From: Pseudomonas reinekei
GTDB lineage: Bacteria > Pseudomonadota > Gammaproteobacteria > Pseudomonadales > Pseudomonadaceae
Direction: 5' to 3'
Assembly: GCF_001945365.1 (NCBI RefSeq)
Contig: NZ_MSTQ01000006.1
Coordinates: forward strand, 1 to 64,000
DNA: 64,000 nt
Shown here piece by piece: positions 17,451-26,021 of the stretch; within the stretch, counting starts at the first letter, position 1; each line of letters starts with the position of its first letter. The translations under genes were made by a program, and so were the position numbers. Under the pieces are notes generated by a model that was given only the letters and a program-made list of their open reading frames with translations, ran no database searches and was not told the DNA's origin.

Positions 17451-18386
17451 ATGAGTAAAAACAGGTACCCCAGACTACTAGGCTTATTGCCGCTGCTCGG
17501 CACGTTGTTGCTGGGAGGCTGCAACATGACCTTGCTCAATCCCACGGGCCAGGTTGGCCTGGAACAGAAAAACCTGATCATCACCGCAACGCTGCTGATG
17601 CTGTTGGTCGTGGTTCCGGTCATCGTCATGACCTTCCTGTTCGCCTGGAAATACCGCGCATCCAACACCAAGGCGACCTACACGCCCAAGTGGAACCACT
17701 CCACCAAGATCGAGATCGCGGTGTGGACTGTTCCGGTGTTGATCATCATTGCCCTGGGTTACATCACCTACAAGTCGACCCACGAGCTGGACCCGTATCG
17801 TCCGATCGAATCCGACGTGAAGCCGGTGACCATCGAAGTGGTCGCGCTGGACTGGAAGTGGCTGTTCATCTACCCGGAACAAGGCATTGCCACGGTCAAC
17901 AAGATCGTGTTCCCGGCACACACGCCAATCAACTTCAAGATCACCTCTGACGCTGTGATGAACTCGTTCTTCATCCCGGGCCTGGGCGGCCAGATCTACG
18001 CGATGGCGGGCATGCAGACCAAGCTGCACCTGATCGCTGACCGCAACGCTGAAATGGAAGGCATCTCCGCCAACTACAGCGGTGCCGGTTTCACCGGTAT
18101 GAAATTCAAGGCTATCGCAACTTCCCAGGAAGATTTCGACGCCTGGGTAAGTGAAGTCAAAAAGGCACCTAAACAGCTTGAACAAGCTGAATACGCAGCC
18201 CTTTCCAAGCAGAGCCAGAACAACCCAGTCGAGCTCTACTCCTCGGTGACGCCGAACCTGTTCCAGACCATCGTCGACAAGTACGAAGGCATGAAACCGG
18301 GCCCTAAGGTGAAGCACGAGAAGAAAGAGAAAGAAGTGGCCGCTACGGACATGAACTCGCATTCAGCTGCCGGGGCAGAGGAGTAA
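17451..18386 (+). CDS. cyoA: Cytochrome o ubiquinol oxidase subunit II
   Basis: A 311-residue subunit II lipoprotein. The lipobox is LLGGC (Cys24), followed by two membrane helices (about 43-65 and 87-107) and a periplasmic cupredoxin domain without the CuA ligands, as expected for a quinol oxidase (WKWLFIYPEQGIATVNKIVFP). A lysine-rich C-terminal tail ends the protein. The start at 17451 follows GAGGT; the upstream 18-codon extension is rejected. First gene of cyoABCDE. Confidence 0.95.
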   Translation: MSKNRYPRLLGLLPLLGTLLLGGCNMTLLNPTGQVGLEQKNLIITATLLMLLVVVPVIVMTFLFAWKYRASNTKATYTPKWNHSTKIEIAVWTVPVLIIIALGYITYKSTHELDPYRPIESDVKPVTIEVVALDWKWLFIYPEQGIATVNKIVFPAHTPINFKITSDAVMNSFFIPGLGGQIYAMAGMQTKLHLIADRNAEMEGISANYSGAGFTGMKFKAIATSQEDFDAWVSEVKKAPKQLEQAEYAALSKQSQNNPVELYSSVTPNLFQTIVDKYEGMKPGPKVKHEKKEKEVAATDMNSHSAAGAEE

Positions 18387-18389
18387 ACG

Positions 18390-20420
18390 ATGTTTGGTAA
18401 ATTAAGTTGGGAAGCGGTCCCGTTCCACGAGCCGATCGTAATGGTGACCATCGCCATGATCGCGCTCGGTGGTCTGGCACTGTTCGCTGCAATCACCTAC
18501 TTCAAGAAGTGGACCTACTTGTGGACCGAGTGGCTGACGTCGGTCGACCACAAGAAAATCGGCGTGATGTACATCATCGTCGCCATGGTCATGCTGCTGC
18601 GCGGCTTTGCCGACGCCATCATGATGCGTACCCAGCTGGCCATGGCCACCGAGGGTTCGCCTGGCTACCTGCCACCTGAACACTATGACCAGATCTTCAC
18701 CGCTCACGGTGTGATCATGATCATCTTCATGGCGATGCCATTCTTCACCGGCCTGATGAACCTGGCAGTGCCGCTGCAGATCGGCGCGCGTGACGTTGCC
18801 TTCCCGTTCCTGAACTCCCTGAGCTTCTGGCTGCTGGTTTCCGGCGTCGTGCTGATCAACCTGTCCCTGGGCGTCGGCGAATTCGCCAAGACCGGTTGGG
18901 TTGCCTATCCGCCGCTGTCGGGCCTGCAATACAGCCCCGGCGTGGGGATGGATTACTACATCTGGGCGCTACAGCTATCCGGGTTAGGTACGACGCTGAC
19001 GGGGGTCAACTTCCTCGCTACCGTGCTGAAAATGCGTACCCCTGGCATGAAACTGATGGACATGCCGATCTTCACCTGGACCTGCACCTGGGCCAACGTT
19101 CTGATCGTGGCTTCGTTCCCGATCCTGACCGCCACCCTGGCACTGCTGACGCTTGACCGTTACATGGATTTCCACATTTTCACCAATGAACTTGGTGGCA
19201 ATCCGATGATGTACGTCAACCTGTTCTGGGCGTGGGGTCACCCTGAGGTGTACATCCTGATCCTGCCGGCATTCGGCATTTTCTCGGAAGTCATCTCCGC
19301 CTTCACCGGCAAGAAACTGTTCGGTCACCACTCGATGATCTACGCCTCGGGCGCGATCTCGGTACTGGGCTTCATGGTTTGGCTGCACCACTTCTTCACC
19401 ATGGGTTCGGGTGCGAGCGTCAACGCCTTCTTCGGTCTGGCGACGATGCTGATTTCCATCCCGACGGGTGTGAAGCTATTCAACTGGCTGTTCACCATCT
19501 ACCAGGGCCGTCTGCGTTTCACCAGCCAGGTGCTGTGGACCCTGGGCTTCATGGTGACCTTCGCCATCGGCGGCATGACCGGCGTACTGCTGGCCATCCC
19601 GGGTGCTGACTTCGTTCTGCACAACAGCCTGTTCGTGATCGCGCACTTCCACAACGTGATCATCGGCGGTGCGGTATTCGGTTACATCGCAGGTTTCGCC
19701 TTCTACTTCCCGAAAGCGTTCGGCTTCAAGCTGCACGAAGGCTGGGGTAAAGCAGCGTTCTGGTTCTGGATCTCGGGCTTCTTCGTCGCCTTCATGCCGC
19801 TCTATGCACTGGGCTTCATGGGCATGACCCGTCGTCTGAACGCCACCACCAACCCTGAGTGGGTGCCGTACCTGTACGTCGCCATGTTCGGTGCGGTGAT
19901 GATCGCCTTCGGTATCGCCTGCCAACTGATCCAGCTGTACGTCAGTGTGCGTGACCGCAACAAGCCAGAAAACATGTGCGAACACGGTGATCCGTGGAAT
20001 GCCCACACGCTGGAATGGTCGACCTCGTCGCCACCACCGTTCTACAACTTCGCTGTGCTGCCTAAGGCCGACTGCATCGACCCGTTCACCGAAGCCAAGG
20101 AAGACGGTACCGCGTACCAGCGTCCGGCCAAGTACGAGCCGATCCACATGCCGAACAACACCGCCACTGGCGTTGTGATGGGCGCGCTGTTGACCGTCTT
20201 CGGTTTTGCCATGATCTGGCACATCTGGTGGCTGGCCATCGCCAGCCTGGTAGGCACTGTCGTCTACTTCGCGATCCACGCTGCACGTGACGACCAGGGC
20301 TATATGGTCCCGGTTGAAACGATCGAGCGCATCGAAGCCGAGCAGCACAAGCGTCTGGTTGCGGCAGGGAAAATCCCGGCCACCGCCACCCGTGTTGAAA
20401 CCTCGTTGGAACAGGCTTAA
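18390..20420 (+). CDS. cyoB: Cytochrome o ubiquinol oxidase subunit I
   Basis: A 676-residue haem-copper oxidase subunit I that oxidises ubiquinol, reduces O2 and pumps protons. The quinol-site residues are visible in [12 protein letters not shown] and [13 protein letters not shown]. The CuB and Tyr ligand motif is [12 protein letters not shown], the CuB His pair is in WLHHFFTMG, and the haem His residues are in [11 protein letters not shown]. Its start lies three bases after cyoA. Confidence 0.97.
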   Translation: MFGKLSWEAVPFHEPIVMVTIAMIALGGLALFAAITYFKKWTYLWTEWLTSVDHKKIGVMYIIVAMVMLLRGFADAIMMRTQLAMATEGSPGYLPPEHYDQIFTAHGVIMIIFMAMPFFTGLMNLAVPLQIGARDVAFPFLNSLSFWLLVSGVVLINLSLGVGEFAKTGWVAYPPLSGLQYSPGVGMDYYIWALQLSGLGTTLTGVNFLATVLKMRTPGMKLMDMPIFTWTCTWANVLIVASFPILTATLALLTLDRYMDFHIFTNELGGNPMMYVNLFWAWGHPEVYILILPAFGIFSEVISAFTGKKLFGHHSMIYASGAISVLGFMVWLHHFFTMGSGASVNAFFGLATMLISIPTGVKLFNWLFTIYQGRLRFTSQVLWTLGFMVTFAIGGMTGVLLAIPGADFVLHNSLFVIAHFHNVIIGGAVFGYIAGFAFYFPKAFGFKLHEGWGKAAFWFWISGFFVAFMPLYALGFMGMTRRLNATTNPEWVPYLYVAMFGAVMIAFGIACQLIQLYVSVRDRNKPENMCEHGDPWNAHTLEWSTSSPPPFYNFAVLPKADCIDPFTEAKEDGTAYQRPAKYEPIHMPNNTATGVVMGALLTVFGFAMIWHIWWLAIASLVGTVVYFAIHAARDDQGYMVPVETIERIEAEQHKRLVAAGKIPATATRVETSLEQA

Positions 20421-20423
20421 ACC

Positions 20424-21047
20424 ATGTCGAACTTAGTGACCAATGTTGGACACGCCCATGGTGACCATGGGCACGATGACCACCACCACGACTCGGGCGA
20501 GATGACCGTATACGGTTTCTGGCTCTACCTGATGACCGACTGCATTCTGTTTGCGTCGATCTTCGCGGTATACGCGGTACTGGTTAACAACGTAGCGGGT
20601 GGCCCGTCGGGCCACGACATCTTCGAACTGCCCTACGTGCTGGGCGAAACCGCTCTGCTGCTGTTCAGTTCGATCACCTACGGCTTCGCCATGCTGGCGT
20701 TGTACAAGGGCAACAAGAAGGCGGTGCTGACCTGGCTGGGCATGACCTTCCTGTTGGGCGCAGGCTTTATCGCGATGGAGATCAACGAGTTCCACCTCTT
20801 GATCTCCGAAGGCTACGGCCCTAGCCGTTCAGGTTTCCTGTCCGCGTTCTTTACCCTGGTCGGTACTCACGGTCTGCACGTGTCCGCCGGTTTGATCTGG
20901 ATGGCGATCATGATGTATCAGGTGCAGAAAAAGGGCCTGACGTCGACCAACAAGACTCGCCTGAGCTGCCTGAGCCTGTTCTGGCACTTCCTGGACGTGG
21001 TCTGGATCTGCGTCTTCACCGTTGTCTATCTGATGGGGACCCTGTAA
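20424..21047 (+). CDS. cyoC: Cytochrome o ubiquinol oxidase subunit III
   Basis: A 207-residue five-helix subunit III. A His-rich N-terminus ([16 protein letters not shown]) precedes the first helix. [17 protein letters not shown] is the family signature. The stop codon overlaps the cyoD start by one base. Confidence 0.95.
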   Translation: MSNLVTNVGHAHGDHGHDDHHHDSGEMTVYGFWLYLMTDCILFASIFAVYAVLVNNVAGGPSGHDIFELPYVLGETALLLFSSITYGFAMLALYKGNKKAVLTWLGMTFLLGAGFIAMEINEFHLLISEGYGPSRSGFLSAFFTLVGTHGLHVSAGLIWMAIMMYQVQKKGLTSTNKTRLSCLSLFWHFLDVVWICVFTVVYLMGTL

Positions 21048-21382
21048 TGGCTAATGCACACTCCCATGACAGCCATGATGCTGGCCACGGCAGCGTAAAG
21101 TCGTACGCCATCGGCTTCATCCTGTCGGTGATCCTGACCGTCATCCCGTTCGGTCTGGTGATGTACCCGAGCCTGCCGAAGGCCACCACGCTGGCAATCG
21201 TTCTGCTGTTCGCAGTGATCCAGGTGATCGTTCACCTGTATTACTTCCTGCACCTGGACCGTTCCATCGCTCAGCGTAACAACGTGATCGCTTTTGTCTT
21301 TACGGCCATCGTGATCGTGCTGCTGGTTGGCCTGTCGCTGTGGATCATGTTCAGCATCCACACGTACATGATGGCGAAGTGA
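21047..21382 (+). CDS. cyoD: Cytochrome o ubiquinol oxidase subunit IV
   Basis: A 111-residue protein with three membrane helices and a His/Asp-rich N-terminus ([15 protein letters not shown]). [13 protein letters not shown] is the family signature. CyoD assists CuB loading and stability of subunit I. It overlaps cyoC by one base and is followed ten bases later by cyoE. Confidence 0.95.
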   Translation: MANAHSHDSHDAGHGSVKSYAIGFILSVILTVIPFGLVMYPSLPKATTLAIVLLFAVIQVIVHLYYFLHLDRSIAQRNNVIAFVFTAIVIVLLVGLSLWIMFSIHTYMMAK

Positions 21383-21392
21383 GGTAGACCCG

Positions 21393-22280
21393 ATGTCGCT
21401 CAAGCACTTTATCCAAATCACCAAACCGGGGATCATTTTCGGTAACGTGCTTTCTGTGGCAGGCGGGTTCTTCCTGGCCTCGAAAGGGCATGTCGATCTG
21501 GCCGTGTTTCTGGCTGCCATGATCGGCACTTCCCTGGTCGTCGCCTCCGGTTGCGTGTTCAACAACTGCATCGACCGCGACATCGACATCAAGATGGAAC
21601 GCACCAAGAACCGGGTGCTGGTCCAGGGCCTCATCTCCCTGAAACTGGCCCTGGTCTATGCGACCGTCCTGGGTGTTCTCGGCGTTGCGTTGTTGTACAA
21701 GGTGGCCAACCCGTTGGCCGCTTTGTTCGCCGTGATCGGCTTCGTGATCTACGTCGGCTTCTACAGCCTGTACCTCAAGCGCAAGTCGGTTCACGGCACG
21801 CTGGTGGGCAGTCTGTCGGGCGCCATGCCGCCGGTGATCGGTTATGTCGCGGTGAGCAACACCTTCGACATGGCCGCACTGACCCTGCTGGTGATGTTCA
21901 GCCTGTGGCAGATGCCGCATTCCTACGCCATCGCGATCTTCCGCTTCAACGATTACCTGGCCGCATCGATTCCGGTGCTGCCAGTCAAGCGCGGGATTCA
22001 AGTGGCCAAGAAGCACATCCTGCTCTACATCCTGGCGTTCCTCGTGGCGACCTTGATGCTGACCTTCAGCGGCTACGCCGGCATGAGCTACCTCGCCGTC
22101 GCCGCGGCCATGGGCATGTACTGGTTGTACATGGCCTGGACCGGCTACAAGGCAGTGGATGACACGGTCTGGGCACGCAAGCTGTTCGTGTTCTCGATCT
22201 TCACCATTACCGCGTTGAGCGTGATGATGTCCCTGGACTTCAAAGTGCCGGCCGAACTGTTGCTGACGTACGCGCCTTAA
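21393..22280 (+). CDS. cyoE: Protohaem IX farnesyltransferase (haem O synthase)
   Basis: A 295-residue UbiA-family prenyltransferase that makes haem O for CyoB. The first Asp-rich motif is [18 protein letters not shown] (about 50-67) and the second conserved loop is [18 protein letters not shown]. Eight or nine membrane helices are evident. It is the last gene of the operon, with a terminator 18 bases after the stop. Confidence 0.95.
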   Translation: MSLKHFIQITKPGIIFGNVLSVAGGFFLASKGHVDLAVFLAAMIGTSLVVASGCVFNNCIDRDIDIKMERTKNRVLVQGLISLKLALVYATVLGVLGVALLYKVANPLAALFAVIGFVIYVGFYSLYLKRKSVHGTLVGSLSGAMPPVIGYVAVSNTFDMAALTLLVMFSLWQMPHSYAIAIFRFNDYLAASIPVLPVKRGIQVAKKHILLYILAFLVATLMLTFSGYAGMSYLAVAAAMGMYWLYMAWTGYKAVDDTVWARKLFVFSIFTITALSVMMSLDFKVPAELLLTYAP

Positions 22281-22297
22281 GCTTCAAAGCTGCACCG

Positions 22298-22333
22298 AAA
22301 AGCCTCGCCTTCGAGAGAAGAGCGGGGCTTTTT
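22298..22333 (+). terminator. Terminator after cyoE
   Basis: AAAAGCCTCGC pairs with GCGGGGCTTTT (one G-T pair) and is followed by T. It is one of two nearly identical 36-base copies; the other is at 23093-23128. Confidence 0.9.
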
Positions 22334-22380
22334 GTTGGGGGCTAATCGCTAGGGTGGTTCGTCAGGAAATTGATTTGTAG

Positions 22381-22412
22381 ATTGCTCGACTATAAGCAAT
22401 TTGCATATAGTT
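22381..22412 (+). promoter_or_regulatory. Promoter/operator of the toxin-antitoxin pair
   Basis: ATTGCT (22381-22386) and AGCAAT (22395-22400) form a dyad, a likely site for the antitoxin. TTGCTC (22382-22387), a 17-base spacer and ATATAG (22405-22410) could be the -35 and -10. If so, transcription would begin at or near the toxin GTG codon at 22418. A second choice, TTGATT at 22370 with TATAAG at 22391, has a short 15-base spacer. Confidence 0.4.
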
Positions 22413-22417
22413 TGCCG

Positions 22418-22762
22418 GTGCGAACCGTATTCTTCGAAACAACCACCTTCACTGCCGCCGTTGGAAATTATCTGACGGACGATGAGTATCGTGCCCTGCA
22501 GTTGTACATGCAGATGAACCCGCAAGCGGGGGATGTTATGCCCCGAACCGGTGGCTTTCGAAAGCTTCGATGGGCGGATGGACGCCGAGGGAAAGGCAGA
22601 CGAGGTGGCTTGCGAGTTATCTATTATTGGCTTATGAATGATGGTCAATTCTGGATGTTTGCAATTTATGACAAGGATGAGCTTCAGAGTTTGACCGCCG
22701 ACCAAGAAAAGGCGCTCAAGAAAGCGATAGAAACAGAGCTAAAAAAACGAGGTACCGCATGA
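22418..22762 (+). CDS. HigB/RelE-type toxin
   Basis: A 114-residue RelE/HigB-superfamily toxin, probably a ribosome-dependent mRNA endonuclease. Recognisable parts are MRTVFFETTTFTAAV (taking the GTG start), GDVMPRTGGFRKLRWAD, GKRGG-like GKGRRGGLRVIYYW and FWMFAIYDKDEL. The GTG at 22418 is chosen because homologs begin there, from memory; no Shine-Dalgarno is visible before it. The stop codon overlaps the antitoxin start (ATGA). The toxin-first order is typical of HigBA. Confidence 0.85.
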   Translation: MRTVFFETTTFTAAVGNYLTDDEYRALQLYMQMNPQAGDVMPRTGGFRKLRWADGRRGKGRRGGLRVIYYWLMNDGQFWMFAIYDKDELQSLTADQEKALKKAIETELKKRGTA

Positions 22763-23073
22763 AAAAACGCGACCTGTTTGCAGAATTGATGCAGGGCGTT
22801 GATGAGATGGCGGCTCAACGCGAAGGCAAAATTACGCTGCGCAATACGTCCATCGAGGACATTCCGGCTCCTGAAGTAGGGGCGCAAGAAATCGTTGCGC
22901 TACGGGAAAAGCTGCACATGTCTCAAGCGGTTTTTGCCAAACGTATTCGAACCAGCCCCAGCACCTTGAGAAACTGGGAGCAGGAAAAGTCAAAGCCCAA
23001 CGCTCAGGCTGCCTTGTTAATCAGGCTGGTGGAGAAGTTCCCGGATATGGTGGATCGACTTGCAGTGGTTTGA
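22759..23073 (+). CDS. HigA/NadS-type antitoxin
   Basis: A 104-residue protein with a C-terminal XRE helix-turn-helix (about 48-95, LREKLHMSQAVFAKRIRTSPSTLRNWEQ). The N-terminal part (KRDLFAELMQGVDEMAAQREGK) is the toxin-binding region in this family. It should neutralise the adjoining toxin and repress the operon. It overlaps the toxin gene by four bases. Confidence 0.88.
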   Translation: MKKRDLFAELMQGVDEMAAQREGKITLRNTSIEDIPAPEVGAQEIVALREKLHMSQAVFAKRIRTSPSTLRNWEQEKSKPNAQAALLIRLVEKFPDMVDRLAVV

Positions 23074-23092
23074 TTGAGTCAGCGAACACCTG

Positions 23093-23128
23093 AAAAGCCC
23101 CGCCTTCGAGAGAAGAGCGGGGCTTTTT
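23093..23128 (+). terminator. Second copy of the cyoE terminator
   Basis: This is a 36-base copy of the terminator at 22298-22333 with one base difference (CCCCGC for CCTCGC, making the stem perfect). The toxin-antitoxin pair lies between the two copies. Confidence 0.9.
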
Positions 23129-23206
23129 CATGCACGCGCGATTGTTACACGGTGCATCGAGCACCTTCACCACGTCGTCGATGATGGTTTTGCTCATGTC
23201 CTGCAA
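23129..23206 (-). pseudogene. Possible remnant of a gene start
   Basis: On the minus strand an ATG at about 23199, preceded by GCAGGAC, opens a frame reading MSKTIIDDVVKVLDAP. After about 25 codons it runs into the terminator copy. It looks like the beginning of a gene whose remainder was lost, but it is short and the family is not recognised. It may be chance. Confidence 0.3.
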
Positions 23207-23260
23207 AAAATGCGAGGTCCAATTCTTGTGCTGGCCGGGATCGGATTGGGTGCCGCAAAT

Positions 23261-23293
23261 CCTGTGGGAGCGAGCAGGCTCGGTCCCACAGGG
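23261..23293. repeat. REP element
   Basis: CCTGTGGGA and TCCCACAGG flank a GAGCAGGCTC core, giving a near-perfect palindrome between the toxin-antitoxin locus and the end of the first MocR gene. Confidence 0.7.
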
Positions 23294-23308
23294 ATAGGGG
23301 GTTGTCAG

Positions 23309-24727
23309 TTATTTGTGTGGTTTGTCCAGCAACCGGAAAAACCGCTCCCGCACCTGCACATGATCACTGTGCGCCACGTTGAAACGCAGGAACCGATTGC
23401 CCTCCGGCCCTTTGCTGAGCAAGGTGCCCGGCGCCAGTACCAGGTCGATTTCCAGACCCTTGATGGCCAGGGATTCGGCGTTGTATTCATCGGGCAATCG
23501 CGTCCAGATGTACAACCCTTCCCCTGGCAGCGAAGACACCGAACACCCGGCCTCGCCCAGCCACGCCGCCACCCGGCTGTTCGACTCATAGAGCCGGTCC
23601 ACGGTGCGGCGCATGTGTTTGGCATAGCTGCCGTCGCTGAGCATGGTGCAGATGATCTGCTCGGCCATTTCCGAGGTCATGCCGCCGCAGGCCATTTTCA
23701 GCGTCACCATGCGTGCCGCCAGTTGCGGCGACAACACCGCGAAGCTGACGCGGCTGTTGGCGGTCAGGGTCTTGGAGAACCCGGAGACGTAAGACACCGT
23801 GTCCAGCCCGCCCGCGGCCAGGCGCGGCGTTCGGCGTTGCTGCATGTCGCAGTACAGGTCGTCCTCGAGGATGTGGAAATTGTAGCGATGGCTCAACTCG
23901 AGCAAGCGATAAACCTGCGCCGAGGTGAACGAGTGCCCGGTCGGGTTGTGCAGGGCGTTGTTGGTCATGTACAGCACGGGACGGTGGGCGATCAGCAGTT
24001 GCTCGAACGCGTCGAGGTCCATGCCGTCGCAATCGCGGCGGATGGTGATGACCTTCGCGCCGTGCCAGGTCAGATTGGTGTGCATCGTGAAGTAGCAAGG
24101 GTCGTCGAGCAGCACCGTGTCGCCGGGTTTGACCAGCAGGCGCATCAACATGTCGATGGCTTGGACGGTGTTGGCGGTGGTGATGATCTGCTCCACCGGC
24201 GCCTCAATGCCCAGGCTCGCCATCTTCACCCGCAACGCCTGGCGCAGTGGCAGATAACCGCTGGCGTTACCGTATTCGCCCATGCGCAGGGTGGTCGCGC
24301 GAAGTGTACCGCGCACAGCTTTGAGCAATTCTTCGGCAGGCAGCCAGGAGGAGGGCAGAAAGCCGGCCCCGGGGCGCAGTGCGCCGTTGTCCAGCAACAC
24401 GGCGCGGCGGACCACGCTGAGGGTGTCTTGCGGCAGCAGGTCCGGCCCGGCGTTGGCCGGAAGAGTGCTGCTGGAACGGTGCACGTAGTGCCCCGAGCCC
24501 TGACGTGAAACCACCAGGCCTTTGGCCCGCAAACGGTCGAGGGCGTCGACCACCGTGGATTTGCCCACGTGCATCAAGTCGGAAAGTTCGCGAATCGGCG
24601 GCAGCCTGGAGCCGTGGGGCAGGCCGCCCTGGCTGATCGCTACGGTCAATTGATCGACGATCTGCTGCACCAGCGGCACACCCGGCTGGAACTCGATAGC
24701 GGCGATCACTGCGCGCTGAGCCTGCAT
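23309..24727 (-). CDS. MocR-type regulator (GntR HTH + aminotransferase domain)
   Basis: A 472-residue MocR/GabR-family protein. The N-terminal winged helix (about 15-80, GSRLPPIRELSDLMHVGKSTVVDALDRL) is joined to a fold-type-I aminotransferase-like domain (about 110-465). The PLP lysine is in SGFSKTLTANSRVS and the upstream anchors are HNPTGHSF and LEDDLYCDM. MocR proteins sense an amine or amino acid through PLP. It is divergent from the membrane transporter that begins the putative biosynthetic cluster and probably controls it through the dyads at 24728-24775. Confidence 0.88.
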   Translation of the reverse strand: MQAQRAVIAAIEFQPGVPLVQQIVDQLTVAISQGGLPHGSRLPPIRELSDLMHVGKSTVVDALDRLRAKGLVVSRQGSGHYVHRSSSTLPANAGPDLLPQDTLSVVRRAVLLDNGALRPGAGFLPSSWLPAEELLKAVRGTLRATTLRMGEYGNASGYLPLRQALRVKMASLGIEAPVEQIITTANTVQAIDMLMRLLVKPGDTVLLDDPCYFTMHTNLTWHGAKVITIRRDCDGMDLDAFEQLLIAHRPVLYMTNNALHNPTGHSFTSAQVYRLLELSHRYNFHILEDDLYCDMQQRRTPRLAAGGLDTVSYVSGFSKTLTANSRVSFAVLSPQLAARMVTLKMACGGMTSEMAEQIICTMLSDGSYAKHMRRTVDRLYESNSRVAAWLGEAGCSVSSLPGEGLYIWTRLPDEYNAESLAIKGLEIDLVLAPGTLLSKGPEGNRFLRFNVAHSDHVQVRERFFRLLDKPHK

Positions 24728-24775
24728 TTTACTGGTCTCTCTGGCAGTAAAGTTCGTTTGATTCTATACGAACTT
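24728..24775. promoter_or_regulatory. Paired dyads, candidate MocR operator
   Basis: Two inverted repeats lie in the divergent intergenic region. TTTACTG (24728-24734) pairs with CAGTAAA (24745-24751), and AAGTTCG (24750-24756) pairs with CGAACTT (24769-24775). They overlap by two bases and abut the regulator's start codon, as expected for an autoregulatory operator. Confidence 0.55.
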
Positions 24776-24878
24776 GCTCTGATCAAGACAAGCATCTCTT
24801 TTTACTATGACTTTGGAGAGTTTTCGGATTGTCGACCTGTTGCCGGTCGTTCAGTCGCCAAGGTTCAAGAGGTGCTGC

Positions 24879-25979
24879 ATGAGCGTAGAAACAACCGCCG
24901 CCGTGGCGAAACCGGTGATCAACCTGCGGTTGTTCACCATTCGAATCATCACGGCCGTGGCGCTGTTCGCGGTGTTGGGCAAGGCCAACGTCTGGCTCGA
25001 TACCGCCACCAACAGCATTCTGGCCCTCGGTTATCGGGCCTTGTTACTGCTTTTGCCATTGACGTTGCTGGTGCTCGGTCGCCGCTCCCTGAGCGTGACG
25101 CTACTGTGCGCGGCCGCCGGCCTGGTGCTGCTGGCCGTCACGCATAACCAGGGCGTTGTCATGTTTGCCGCAGCGTTGTTTGCCTACGGCATTGCGATTG
25201 CCGGTTACCTGATCAAGAGCGAAGCGGCGCAGACCAAGGAGGGTGCAGCGTATAACCGCGTGGCCATGAACATGGGCAGTCTGCTGGCCGGTCTGATCCT
25301 GCTGTCACCGCTGTTGACCCCGGGCATGTTTTTCCTCGGCGCCGCCAGTTTCGTCCTGTTGTGCCTGCCCATCGCCATGGGCGCGACGTTCACCACCGAA
25401 GCCGCGGTGGCGCGTCCGGCCAGCAAGGACGGCAGCGGTTGGGCCAACAAACTGCCGTGGGTCATCGCCGGCATCATCATGGGCATCAAGCTGTTTGGTG
25501 TGTTCTCGATCCTGCCGCAAGCGATCCTGCTCAAGACCGGCGAACTCCCCGCCTGGTACGGCCTGATGCTGATCCTCAACAGCGCCGTGGTGGTGTTCGC
25601 GCAAGTGCCGGTCATGAAGCTGATCGAGAGCACCGGGCGCTTCAAGGTGCTGACTGTGATCGCGATCATCGTCGGCGGTTTTGCAGTGCTGTCTTCGCCT
25701 GCGGCATTCCACGTCGAAACCCTGGCCGGCGCACTGGTCTGGGTGGCGCTGTTGTCGATCGCCGAATGCGCGTTCAGTCACCTGGATTACTTCTCGGTCA
25801 AGCAGAACAACATGTTCGTCAAGGAAGTGTCCCTGGGCGTCGGCGCGGGTTTGACCGTGTTGATCATGCGGGTCATGCCGCCGCCCTACAACGCGCTGCT
25901 GCTGGCCGCCATCGGCGCTGCCGGGATTCTGGTCTGGTACTGGCTCAACCGTAAGTCGATCGCGTCGCTGCATGACTGA
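24879..25979 (+). CDS. MFS-like multi-span membrane transporter
   Basis: A 366-residue protein with about ten to eleven hydrophobic segments and few charged loops. It is MFS-like in layout (segment SEAAQTKEGAAYNRVAMNMGSLL between helices 4 and 5), but shorter than usual. I choose the start at 24879 after AGAGGTG. As first gene of the plus-strand set opposite the MocR regulator, it is best read as the exporter of the cluster product or the importer of its precursor. Confidence 0.7.
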   Translation: MSVETTAAVAKPVINLRLFTIRIITAVALFAVLGKANVWLDTATNSILALGYRALLLLLPLTLLVLGRRSLSVTLLCAAAGLVLLAVTHNQGVVMFAAALFAYGIAIAGYLIKSEAAQTKEGAAYNRVAMNMGSLLAGLILLSPLLTPGMFFLGAASFVLLCLPIAMGATFTTEAAVARPASKDGSGWANKLPWVIAGIIMGIKLFGVFSILPQAILLKTGELPAWYGLMLILNSAVVVFAQVPVMKLIESTGRFKVLTVIAIIVGGFAVLSSPAAFHVETLAGALVWVALLSIAECAFSHLDYFSVKQNNMFVKEVSLGVGAGLTVLIMRVMPPPYNALLLAAIGAAGILVWYWLNRKSIASLHD

Positions 25980-26021
25980 GTCATCGCCGTTTCGGATTTT
26001 ATTTTGCAAGTCGGGGGGTTT

